DNA of 60,450 bases from JBGSYN01 sp041750975 (GTDB lineage: Bacteria > Pseudomonadota > Alphaproteobacteria > Geminicoccales > Geminicoccaceae). The notes under the pieces were generated by a model that had not been told where the DNA came from, searched no databases, and saw only the letters and a list, made by a program, of their open reading frames with translations. The position numbers were made by a program, and so were the translations under genes. This document shows positions 52,298-59,396 of this stretch, one piece after another. Each line of letters opens with the position of its first letter. Position 1 is the stretch's first letter. The DNA is taken from positions 1 through 60,450 of the forward strand of contig JBGSYN010000071.1 in NCBI GenBank assembly GCA_041750975.1. Reading direction: 5' to 3'.

Positions 52298-53626
52298 TCA
52301 ATCCGGCCAGCGGTCGTCCGGGCGCCAGAAGCCGAGTTTTGGTGTGTTCCAGGAATCGGTCGGCAGAAAGGCCGTGCCGGGGGTGCGGAGATTGGCCTCG
52401 ACCGCTTCCATGTTGAGATCGATGCCGAGCCCGGGGCGCTCCGGCACCGTGACGTAGCCGTTTTGCAGATAATCCTCGTCGAGGCCGGTGACGAGGGTGC
52501 GCCAGAACGGCAGGTCGAGGCCGTGATGTTCGGCTGCAACGAAGCTCGAGAGCGAGGCCGCCAGATGCATGTTGGCCATGAAGCCGATCGGCGAGCCCGC
52601 GAAATGGAGGGCGGTCGGCAGGCCGAAGCGCTCGCCGTGATCGGCGATCCGCTTGGTTTCCAACATGCCGCCCGAACTCAAGAGATCCGGATGGAGAATG
52701 TCGAAGGCCTGTGTCTCGATCGCCTCGTTGAACCCTTCCCAGCCGAACAGATCCTCGCCCGCCGCAATCGGTGTGAGCAGCGCATCGGCGACCTTCTTGT
52801 GCCCCGGAATATCGAGCCGCGGCATCGGGTCTTCCATCCAGGCGAGCCCGAAATCCTCGATCGCCCGGCCGAGACGGATCACCTCGTCCGCGGTCATGAA
52901 GCCCTCGCCGTAATGGTCGGTGCACAAGGAGATGCCGTCGCCGACCGCCTCGCGGATGGCGGCAACGGTTTCGACCGCCGCCTCGATGCCGGCCACGCTG
53001 AGCCTTGCACCCGGCCCGGTCCCCGGCGCGCGCCAACGGCGATAGAGTTCGTACTCGCCTTCCGTGGTCCGGCCGTGCAGCCCGCCCTCGGCGGCTTCCC
53101 ACATGGCGGGGCGCAGATCGAACTTGATGAAGGTCAGGCCGAGATCGAGCCGGCTTTTCACCGCCCGGACGAATCCTTCGGGCGTGACGTCGGCAGGCGT
53201 CGGCGTGTCGCCATAAAGACGGATCTTGTCCCGGTATTTACCGCCGAGGAACTGATAGCAGGGCACGCCGTAGATCTTGCCGACGAGATCCCACAAGGCG
53301 ATCTCGAGGCCCGAAGCACCCCCGCTTTCACGCCCCCAATGGGCGAAACGCTTCATCACCTTGAAGATCATGTCGATATTGCAGGGGTTCTGTCCGAGCA
53401 GAATGCTCTTGTACTGCAGCGCGTTCTCGACATGCCCCGCATCCCGCACCTCGCCGAGCCCGTAGACGCCCTGATTGGTGTCGATCCGCAGGATCGGATA
53501 GTCGTAGTTCGAGGCCACCACCGCCAGCCGCAGATCCGTGATCCTGAGCGCACTCGGCCGCGAGTGACTGTTGACGGCATTTTCGACGCGGCCGATTTCG
53601 ACGGCGCCATTGGATATGCTGGTCAT
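52298..53626 (-). CDS. Mandelate racemase/muconate lactonizing-family sugar-acid dehydratase
   Basis: The 442-residue enolase-superfamily enzyme shows Asp237 (CTDHYG), Glu265 (WMEDP) and Glu291 (AGEDLFG) as Mg ligands, and His341 (LHFAGSPI) with Asp314 (LHPDLL) as the likely His-Asp base pair of the MR subgroup. It should abstract an alpha proton from an aldonate. It is longer than usual because of an insertion around 170-210 (KFDLRPAMWEAAEGG, then EYELYRRW). The gene ends the operon of a sugar ABC importer and a DapA-family lyase. Its 5' end is repeated as a remnant near 58.8-59.0 kb. Substrate unknown. Confidence 0.88.
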   Translation of the reverse strand: MTSISNGAVEIGRVENAVNSHSRPSALRITDLRLAVVASNYDYPILRIDTNQGVYGLGEVRDAGHVENALQYKSILLGQNPCNIDMIFKVMKRFAHWGRESGGASGLEIALWDLVGKIYGVPCYQFLGGKYRDKIRLYGDTPTPADVTPEGFVRAVKSRLDLGLTFIKFDLRPAMWEAAEGGLHGRTTEGEYELYRRWRAPGTGPGARLSVAGIEAAVETVAAIREAVGDGISLCTDHYGEGFMTADEVIRLGRAIEDFGLAWMEDPMPRLDIPGHKKVADALLTPIAAGEDLFGWEGFNEAIETQAFDILHPDLLSSGGMLETKRIADHGERFGLPTALHFAGSPIGFMANMHLAASLSSFVAAEHHGLDLPFWRTLVTGLDEDYLQNGYVTVPERPGLGIDLNMEAVEANLRTPGTAFLPTDSWNTPKLGFWRPDDRWPD

Positions 53627-53640
53627 TGGGAAATTAGACT
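53421..53640 (-). repeat. Direct repeat copy 1: start of the dehydratase gene and its leader
   Basis: This segment (about 220 bases, the first about 68 codons plus the ribosome-binding region) is repeated in the same orientation near 58786-59005. The two copies share long identical runs, for example around the codons for ILRIDTNQGV and SRPSALRITDLRL. The second copy is degenerate. Confidence 0.75.
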
Positions 53641-53675
53641 CCAGGTAGGATAATTAGCAATCTGGTGGACACGGC

Positions 53676-54599
53676 TCAGGAGACGGGGCGGAAATCCTGC
53701 AGCATGAACGGTGCGATCTCTTCGAGCAGCACGTCCAGTTCCGCCATGGCATGACGGTCGAGCGGCGGCCGGCCGGTCTGGCGCCACGCCGCGCAGTCGA
53801 TGACGCCACGCCGGCGCAGCACTTCCTTGGCCATCGGGACGCCATAGGTGCTTTCGAAGTTCAACAACGGCAGCAATTGACGAAAGATCCGGCGGGCCTC
53901 CTTGGTGTCGCCCGTCGTCAGTGCCTGCCAGACGCTCTCGTGGACATCCGCGAATTCGCACGCCGGCATGGTGCCGCAGGAGCCGCGCCTGCTCTCCTCG
54001 AGCCACGGTACCCCTGCCTTGCCACCCATCACCCCGTGGATCACACCCTCGCCAATGGCCAGGATCTCGGTCGTCATGGCGCCGGGAAACTCGGTTTCCT
54101 CCTTGATGAAGCCGGCGCTCGGAACGTCGCGCGCGATGTCGACCATCTGCGCGGGGCTCAGGGGCGTCGCCCCGGGGCCAATCGCATTCTGGATGACGAT
54201 GGGCAATCCGGAGGCATCGGCCAGTGCTGCATAGAAGGACTTGGTTTCGGCGGCCGTCGGTTTGTGCACGTTCGGCGGCATCGCCATGATGGCGTCGGCG
54301 CCGATTCCTGCTGCATGCCTCGCAAATGCCACCGAAGGCGCGATATTGCTGGAAGAAACCGCAACGACGGTGACCGCCTTCCCCTGGGCTTCTTCGACCG
54401 TGATCTCGGCGACGCGACGCCGCTCGGATTCCGTCAAATAGGGACCTTCGCTGGCCATGGCAGAGGCGACCACACCCTGCACGCCGCTTTCGAGGCAGAA
54501 ATTCAAGACCCGGCGCAGGCCGTCTTCGTCCAAGTCCAGCGTCTCGGTGAACGGGGTCACGACAATAACGAAGACGCCTTTGAAACTCTCTCGATCCAT
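53676..54599 (-). CDS. DapA-family (DHDPS/NAL) aldolase or dehydratase
   Basis: The 307-residue TIM-barrel protein resembles dihydrodipicolinate synthase-type lyases acting on 2-keto acids by Schiff base. The catalytic lysine is Lys166 (AGFIKEETE). T15 (VVTPF) and SNIAPSVAFARHAAGIGADAIMAMPP are in place. The usual YNP tyrosine near residue 138 is missing; the sequence reads PIVIQNAIGPG, as in some keto-deoxy-sugar-acid lyases of this family. The ATG at 54599 is used; the longer frame upstream overlaps the transporter gene. It is in an operon with a sugar importer and a dehydratase, so cleavage or dehydration of a 2-keto-3-deoxy acid is most likely. Confidence 0.85.
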   Translation of the reverse strand: MDRESFKGVFVIVVTPFTETLDLDEDGLRRVLNFCLESGVQGVVASAMASEGPYLTESERRRVAEITVEEAQGKAVTVVAVSSSNIAPSVAFARHAAGIGADAIMAMPPNVHKPTAAETKSFYAALADASGLPIVIQNAIGPGATPLSPAQMVDIARDVPSAGFIKEETEFPGAMTTEILAIGEGVIHGVMGGKAGVPWLEESRRGSCGTMPACEFADVHESVWQALTTGDTKEARRIFRQLLPLLNFESTYGVPMAKEVLRRRGVIDCAAWRQTGRPPLDRHAMAELDVLLEEIAPFMLQDFRPVS

Positions 54600-54637
54600 C
54601 CTTGAGGCTTTCGCGAAGTTGACAATACTATTCGGAA

Positions 54638-55465
54638 TTAATTGGCGAGCCCGCCCTTGGTCATGCCGCTCACCAGGAAGGGCTCCAGAATGACGAACAG
54701 AATGATCACGGGCAGCAGCGAGATCGTGCCGGCCGCCATCAGCCCAGCCCAATCGACCATCTGCTCGCCGACGAAGGATTGCAGGCCTACCGTCAGAACC
54801 AGATGATCCCGATCGGTCATGAGTGTGCGGGCGAAGATGAACTCGCCCCAGGAGATGATCATCAGATAGACGGCGCAGGCGGCGAGCCCCGGCCGGGCGA
54901 GCGGCAGCACGATCAGCCGCATCGCCTGCAGCTGGGAGCATCCGTCGATAGTCGCCGCTTGCTCGAGTTCTCTAGGGATCCTGTCGAAGAAGCCTTTGAG
55001 CAGCCAGGTCGCCAGCGGCACGCCGGCGGTCATATGGGCCAGGACAAGTCCGCCATAACTATCGATCAGGCCGGTGAAATTGAACATGATGAAGAGCGGG
55101 ATAATGATCAGCCCCGAGGGGATCAATTTCGAGAGCAGCAGGCTCGCACCGAGAATATGCTGCGGCGAGTTTTGCCAGCGGGACAGGCTGTAGCCGGCGA
55201 GTGCCGAAACGAACAGGCTCGCTGCCGTCGCCGCGAGCGCAACCACCAGACTGTTGATCAGCCAGGTGAACAGCGGCCTGCGTTCGATGGCACTGAAGAA
55301 CCCGTCCAGTGTCAAGGCACCGAACTCAGGCAGCAGCGCCGGATCTCGAGAGAGAATGCGGGCCGGAGGCATGACGGCCGTCATGACCATCCAGTAGATC
55401 GGGAAGAGGGTGATCGCCGCAAAGAGGATCAACGCGGCGAGACTGATGGCTCGCTTGGTCGTCAT
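54638..55465 (-). CDS. Sugar ABC importer permease (MalG/CUT1 type)
   Basis: The 275-residue permease has about six helices and the EAA-like loop EQAATIDGCSQLQAMRLIVLPLARPGL. The CUT1 signature sequence ALAGYSLSRWQ occurs near residue 88. It is separated from the MalF-type gene by three bases. It should import sugars, sugar acids or polyols. Confidence 0.92.
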   Translation of the reverse strand: MTTKRAISLAALILFAAITLFPIYWMVMTAVMPPARILSRDPALLPEFGALTLDGFFSAIERRPLFTWLINSLVVALAATAASLFVSALAGYSLSRWQNSPQHILGASLLLSKLIPSGLIIIPLFIMFNFTGLIDSYGGLVLAHMTAGVPLATWLLKGFFDRIPRELEQAATIDGCSQLQAMRLIVLPLARPGLAACAVYLMIISWGEFIFARTLMTDRDHLVLTVGLQSFVGEQMVDWAGLMAAGTISLLPVIILFVILEPFLVSGMTKGGLAN

Positions 55466-55468
55466 CGG

Positions 55469-56413
55469 CTAGAACCTTGACCGGCGAGCGAGCACCACCG
55501 CCGTAACCGCAACCGCGCAGGCCGCCAGGATCATCAAGGTGCCGACGGCAGCGGCACTGCCCATCCGAAAATAATCGAACGCCTCGTGATAGACATAGAT
55601 CGCCAGGGTCTCGGTCGCCTTGGCCGGCCCGCCGCCGGTCGTCGCGTAGATGATATCGACGTCGCGAAAGATCCAAAGCGCGCTGATCATGATGCCGAGC
55701 AAGGCCGCGGACCGCACGCCCGGCCATGTCACATAGGTGAATTTACCTACTGCACCGGCGCCGTCGAGTTCCGCCGCCTCGTAGAGTTCCGACGGGATCG
55801 ACTGCATCGCCGCCAGCAATGTCAGGGTGATGAGCGGATAGGCCTTCCACACCGTCGGCGCCATCACCGAATAGAGGGCTGTCCGCTGGTCGACGAACCA
55901 TGGCAGATCTTCGCTGAGCAGGCCCAAATCCCTGAGCACCGCATTGACGACCCCGAAGGAACCGTCGAGCATCCATAAAAAGATGATGCTGGTGATGACG
56001 CCCGGTATGGCCCAGGGAAGGAGGACCGCCGTGCGCAGGAACCGGCGCCCGGGAAGATCCAGATCGAGCAGCAAGGCCGTGACCAGCCCGACCAGGAAGG
56101 CAATGCCGACGCTTCCCAAGACGTAGACGAAGGAAATCCAGGCACTCTGCCAGAACGACGGATCGGTGAAAATTCTCTGATAATTGTCCAGCCCCAGCGG
56201 CAGGGTCCCGATCCGCGCGAAATTCATCGTCTTGCCTTCGCGGAACGACAATTCCACGACGCGCGCCAGCGGGTAGACGATCAGTGCCAGCACCGAGATC
56301 GACGCCGGCAACAGCAGCCAGTAGGCCAGCATCTGCCCCGGCTGCGCCGAGCGCCAGGGCGTCCGTGCGCGACCGGGACGTGCTGCCGATAAACGTGAAA
56401 GCGACAGTGACAT
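55469..56413 (-). CDS. Sugar ABC importer permease (MalF/UgpA type)
   Basis: The 314-residue permease starts with a short cytoplasmic region, then helices and the EAA-like loop ELYEAAELDGAGAVGKFTYVTWPGVRSA. SFQRTALLPWAIPG-type sequence around 130 (FLRTAVLLPWAIPGVITSIIFLWM) is typical. It pairs with the MalG-type permease. No ATPase gene is adjacent, so the importer must borrow a shared MsmK/UgpC-type ATPase encoded elsewhere. Confidence 0.92.
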   Translation of the reverse strand: MSLSLSRLSAARPGRARTPWRSAQPGQMLAYWLLLPASISVLALIVYPLARVVELSFREGKTMNFARIGTLPLGLDNYQRIFTDPSFWQSAWISFVYVLGSVGIAFLVGLVTALLLDLDLPGRRFLRTAVLLPWAIPGVITSIIFLWMLDGSFGVVNAVLRDLGLLSEDLPWFVDQRTALYSVMAPTVWKAYPLITLTLLAAMQSIPSELYEAAELDGAGAVGKFTYVTWPGVRSAALLGIMISALWIFRDVDIIYATTGGGPAKATETLAIYVYHEAFDYFRMGSAAAVGTLMILAACAVAVTAVVLARRSRF

Positions 56414-56439
56414 CGGTGACCGCTGATTAGCGCGACAAA

Positions 56440-57699
56440 TCAGGAGAGCGGAACGGCGCGTTCGAGCTCCTGTTGCGTCTCTTCCATGATTTCGGCCGTC
56501 GGATCGGAGCTGGTGAGGAGCCGCAGCGTGGCGTTGCGGATGATGTCGAGGAATTCAGCGGAATTGGCGCGGATTGCCTGCTCCGTGGGGTGCAGCGGCA
56601 CAGCACCTTTGGTGGCTTCGAGAATAGTCTCGAGCACCGGATTTGCGGCGCGATCCTCCGCACTCAGCACGTCGCCTTGCCATGCAGGCGGTTGGCCGGT
56701 CATCAGCAGGAACTGGCGCTGCCATTCCGGTTGCGTCGCGAACTCGATGAACGACCATGCCAGATCCTTGCGGTCGTCGTCGATGCCGGCGGAGATTTGC
56801 AGGTTCAGCCCTCCCGGCAATACCGGCGGGTTGAACGGTGCCGCGACCAGATGCAGAAGCGGCTGCATCTCGGGACTGGCTTTTTGTAGCCATGAGAGGA
56901 CCCAGGGGCCGTCCACCAGGAATCCCGCCTTGCCGTCGATGAACAATTGCCGGGCGATTGCGGAGACATTCCCCAAAGGCGCGTTCTGGCCGACCGTCTG
57001 CCGATATGTCTCCAACGCCGCAACGACCCCAGGCGAGGTCAGATTGTACTGGCCGTCTTCGACCAGCTTCTGGTCCTGCCATTTGAGGAAGCGAAGGAAA
57101 TCGTCTGAGATCGTCGGATAGTCGGCAGTGACGGCGACAAGGCCGAACACGCCGTTGTCGCGGTCGGTGACCTTCGGCACGCTGGCGACGAATTCGTCGA
57201 AGGAGGTCGGAACCGGGACCCCCGCCTCCTCGAGCACGCGCTCGTTGTAGAAGAGCATGTAGGTGCTGCCCGACATCGAGATCGCCAGGGTGTGGCCGTC
57301 CCAGACATTGGCTTCCTGCAGTGCCGACCATTCCGTCTCGTAGATCGTCCCCGCGATGCGATCGTCGAGCGGCTCGAGCCAGCCCTCGGCGGCAAAGGAC
57401 GGGAAATTGGTAGCGGACAGTTGGACCACGTCCGGCGGCCGGTTGGAGGCGAACCGCACGGTCATCTGGGTGGCGAAATCCTTGTTGGGGATCTGTTCCG
57501 CATCGATCGTGATGTCGGGATGCGCCTCCTCGAAAGCGGCGATGACGGCATGCCACCAATCGCTGTTGCCAGGCTCATCGAGCTGCCAGGTCGCGAACGA
57601 CAAGGTCGTCGGTTCGGCAAAGGCCGGCAATGCCGCCAGCGACCCCGCCATCAAGCCAATCGCTCCGGCTGTCCGAAGCCGCGCCATCATGCGTTTCAT
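56440..57699 (-). CDS. Sugar ABC importer substrate-binding protein (SBP family 1)
   Basis: The 419-residue periplasmic protein has a signal peptide (about 1-29, ending AFA), then LSFATWQLDEPGNSDWWHAVIAAFEEAHPDI and FASNRPPDVVQLSATNFPSFA, typical of extracellular solute-binding family 1. The remaining sequence includes FIDGKAGFLVDGPW and QWQRQFLLMTGQPPA-like regions. It is the first gene of a minus-strand operon and is divergent from the GntR regulator. Confidence 0.92.
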   Translation of the reverse strand: MKRMMARLRTAGAIGLMAGSLAALPAFAEPTTLSFATWQLDEPGNSDWWHAVIAAFEEAHPDITIDAEQIPNKDFATQMTVRFASNRPPDVVQLSATNFPSFAAEGWLEPLDDRIAGTIYETEWSALQEANVWDGHTLAISMSGSTYMLFYNERVLEEAGVPVPTSFDEFVASVPKVTDRDNGVFGLVAVTADYPTISDDFLRFLKWQDQKLVEDGQYNLTSPGVVAALETYRQTVGQNAPLGNVSAIARQLFIDGKAGFLVDGPWVLSWLQKASPEMQPLLHLVAAPFNPPVLPGGLNLQISAGIDDDRKDLAWSFIEFATQPEWQRQFLLMTGQPPAWQGDVLSAEDRAANPVLETILEATKGAVPLHPTEQAIRANSAEFLDIIRNATLRLLTSSDPTAEIMEETQQELERAVPLS

Positions 57700-57769
57700 T
57701 CGTGCCTCCTCTTTTTCAGGCGGGTCCGCGATCGACCCGTTTCGGTCCCTCGGACGACATCCTTTCGAT

Positions 57770-57779
57770 TTCTATAGAA
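57770..57779. promoter_or_regulatory. Candidate operator palindrome between importer operon and regulator
   Basis: TTCTATAGAA is a perfect ten-base palindrome in an unusually A/T-rich patch of an otherwise GC-rich intergenic region. A GntR/FadR-type regulator would be expected to bind such a site here. It also overlaps possible -10 elements for both directions. Confidence 0.35.
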
Positions 57780-57831
57780 TTCGTCAATATTATATCTAAT
57801 CCTTTTTCGCAACCTGACGAGCGAATGCCCG

Positions 57832-58545
57832 ATGACGCAGATCCCGCCCTTATCCGAGCCGCTTCTGGCGGAAGCCGAGGACGGCTCACCGCATCGGGAA
57901 ACCAGCTATCAGCGGGTCTTGACGCAGTTGCGAAAGGACATCGTCGAAGGCGTCGTCGCCCCCGGCGCCTGGTTGCGCACCGAAGCACTGGCCGATCGCT
58001 GCGGGGTCAGCGCCCAGCCGATTCGCGAGGCGCTGCAACGGCTCGAGGGCGAAGGTCTGGTCGAAATCCTGCCGAACCGCGGCGCCCGGGTCCGCGGCAT
58101 CGACCGCAACAGGCTGCAGCAGCTATCCGATCTGGCGGAAGCGATGGAGGCGATGCTGGCGCGGCGCTTTGCCGAGGATGCGACGATGGCCGATTTGCGC
58201 CATGTGGAAGCGCTGCAGCGGGACCACGACATCGCCCTCGACGACGCCGACGACCATACGATGTACGCGGTCAATCTCCAGTTCCACAAATTCATCAATG
58301 CACATCGGCGCAACCCCGATGCCTTGCGCGTCATGGCCCCCTATCAGGCCTTCTTCCAATTATTGCGCGACCGCTACGGCTTCACGGCGGATTATCGGGC
58401 CCGGGTCAAGGACGAGCATTACGCCCTGATCGACGCCTTTCGGGCACGCGATCCGGTCACCGCCTCCGAACTCGCCGCCGCCCACGTCCGAGGCTCCCTG
58501 GACGACCTTCTCATCTGCCTGCGGACGGGTACGCCAAGCGGTTAA
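57832..58545 (+). CDS. GntR-family transcriptional regulator (FadR/FCD subfamily)
   Basis: The 237-residue regulator has an N-terminal winged helix (about 27-90: QLRKDIVEGVVAPGAWLRTEALAD, then QPIREALQRLEGEGLVEILPNRGARV) and a helical FCD ligand domain (about 95-225). The metal ligand pattern is visible in the D/H positions of QFHKFINAHRRNP and late AAHVRGSLDDL. FCD regulators respond to small organic acids. It is divergent from the sugar importer operon and most likely represses it until the substrate or an intermediate binds. Confidence 0.92.
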   Translation: MTQIPPLSEPLLAEAEDGSPHRETSYQRVLTQLRKDIVEGVVAPGAWLRTEALADRCGVSAQPIREALQRLEGEGLVEILPNRGARVRGIDRNRLQQLSDLAEAMEAMLARRFAEDATMADLRHVEALQRDHDIALDDADDHTMYAVNLQFHKFINAHRRNPDALRVMAPYQAFFQLLRDRYGFTADYRARVKDEHYALIDAFRARDPVTASELAAAHVRGSLDDLLICLRTGTPSG

Positions 58546-58727
58546 CTCCCATCGTCGAAAGCCTCGCTCGCGGGCCGTGACTGATAGGCGCGGCCGCAAT
58601 CAACGATGCAAAGCGAGACCGGCAATGCCATGGCGATTGGCACGACGTCCCACAGCCTGTCGGAGAGACCGGCTGGATAAGCTGAGTTCCATCCGGTATC
58701 GGCGTGTCGCAAGTTCGACGCCGTTTT

Positions 58728-58991
58728 CTAGGCACGAACTGACATGCGGCTCTGAACAGGCACTATCGGCCGATCGCGCCAGACCGCATTCTCGACATGC
58801 CCCGCATCCCGCACCTCGCCCAGCCCATGGACCCCCTGATTGGTGTCGATCCGCAGGATCGGATAGTCGTAAGTCGACGCTACCAAAGCTAGGCGAAGAT
58901 CGGTGATCCTGAGCGCACTCGGCCGTGAGTGGCTGTTGATAGCGTTGTCCACACGGTCAATCTCGCGGGACTCGTTGCGTGGGCTGATCAT
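58728..58991 (-). pseudogene. Truncated paralogue of the dehydratase gene, 5' fragment
   Basis: The first about 68 codons closely match the 5' end of the intact dehydratase (52298-53626): SRPSALRITDLRLALVAS then YDYPILRIDTNQGVHGLGEV. After GHVENA the homology ends and unrelated codons follow to a stop. No catalytic residue is retained. The similarity extends into the leader. It is a relic of duplication or recombination. Confidence 0.85.
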
Positions 58992-59005
58992 GGGGAATTC
59001 AGACT
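58786..59005 (-). repeat. Direct repeat copy 2 (degenerate)
   Basis: Same segment as at 53421-53640, in the same orientation, with scattered substitutions. The two copies bracket the lyase-importer-regulator block. Confidence 0.75.
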
Positions 59006-59396
59006 CAGACTTGGATTGATGGCAAAATCATGAGCAAGGCTCGACGAACCCGCCACCCGTCCAACTACCTTGCTACCCCAAGCGCACACCCATCTTAAAA
59101 TGTAATAAACATCCAGGATACCATCGACTGAACGGGCAACGTCCGTAAAGCGCATTCTTCGTCCCCGCCGCCATACGGTCACCAACGATCGGACCGAAGG
59201 CGTTATAAAAGAGCGCGGAATGTCTCAGGTAATGTTGGGCACATACAACTAAATAGCGCTATTTTTATTCCAGTGATGGTGTGCCAAATAATGAAAGTTG
59301 CTTTTCGAGCTGGCCCTAAGGCACGACTTGAAGTTCGATCCGGGCCCGAAAGGGGCTCCGCCGAATAATCAACCTAGCAGGTTTAGCGGCCGGCGC
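58992..59396. other. Gene-poor, A/T-richer junction region
   Basis: About 400 bases with no convincing gene, visibly richer in A and T than the rest of the window. The left end is the leader of the dehydratase relic; the right end meets the DUF2326 gene. It holds one palindrome (see separate entry). I saw no tRNA gene, integrase or clear attachment site. Confidence 0.65.
59251..59264. terminator. A/T-flanked palindrome, possible terminator or binding site
   Basis: AAATAGCGCTATTT is perfectly self-complementary and is followed by TTATT on the plus strand. The stem has no loop bases, so a folded hairpin would have a shorter stem. A weak terminator for the DUF2326 transcript or a protein-binding site is possible. 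Confidence 0.3.

Noticed and set aside
53676..54941. Longer start for the DapA-family gene
   Set aside because: The extension lies inside the MalG-type gene and has shadow composition; the ATG at 54599 gives the normal family length.
59325..59365. Possible tRNA T-arm (GTTCGATCC) near the island edge
   Set aside because: The flanking bases do not pair as a T stem, and no acceptor, D-arm or anticodon arm can be drawn.
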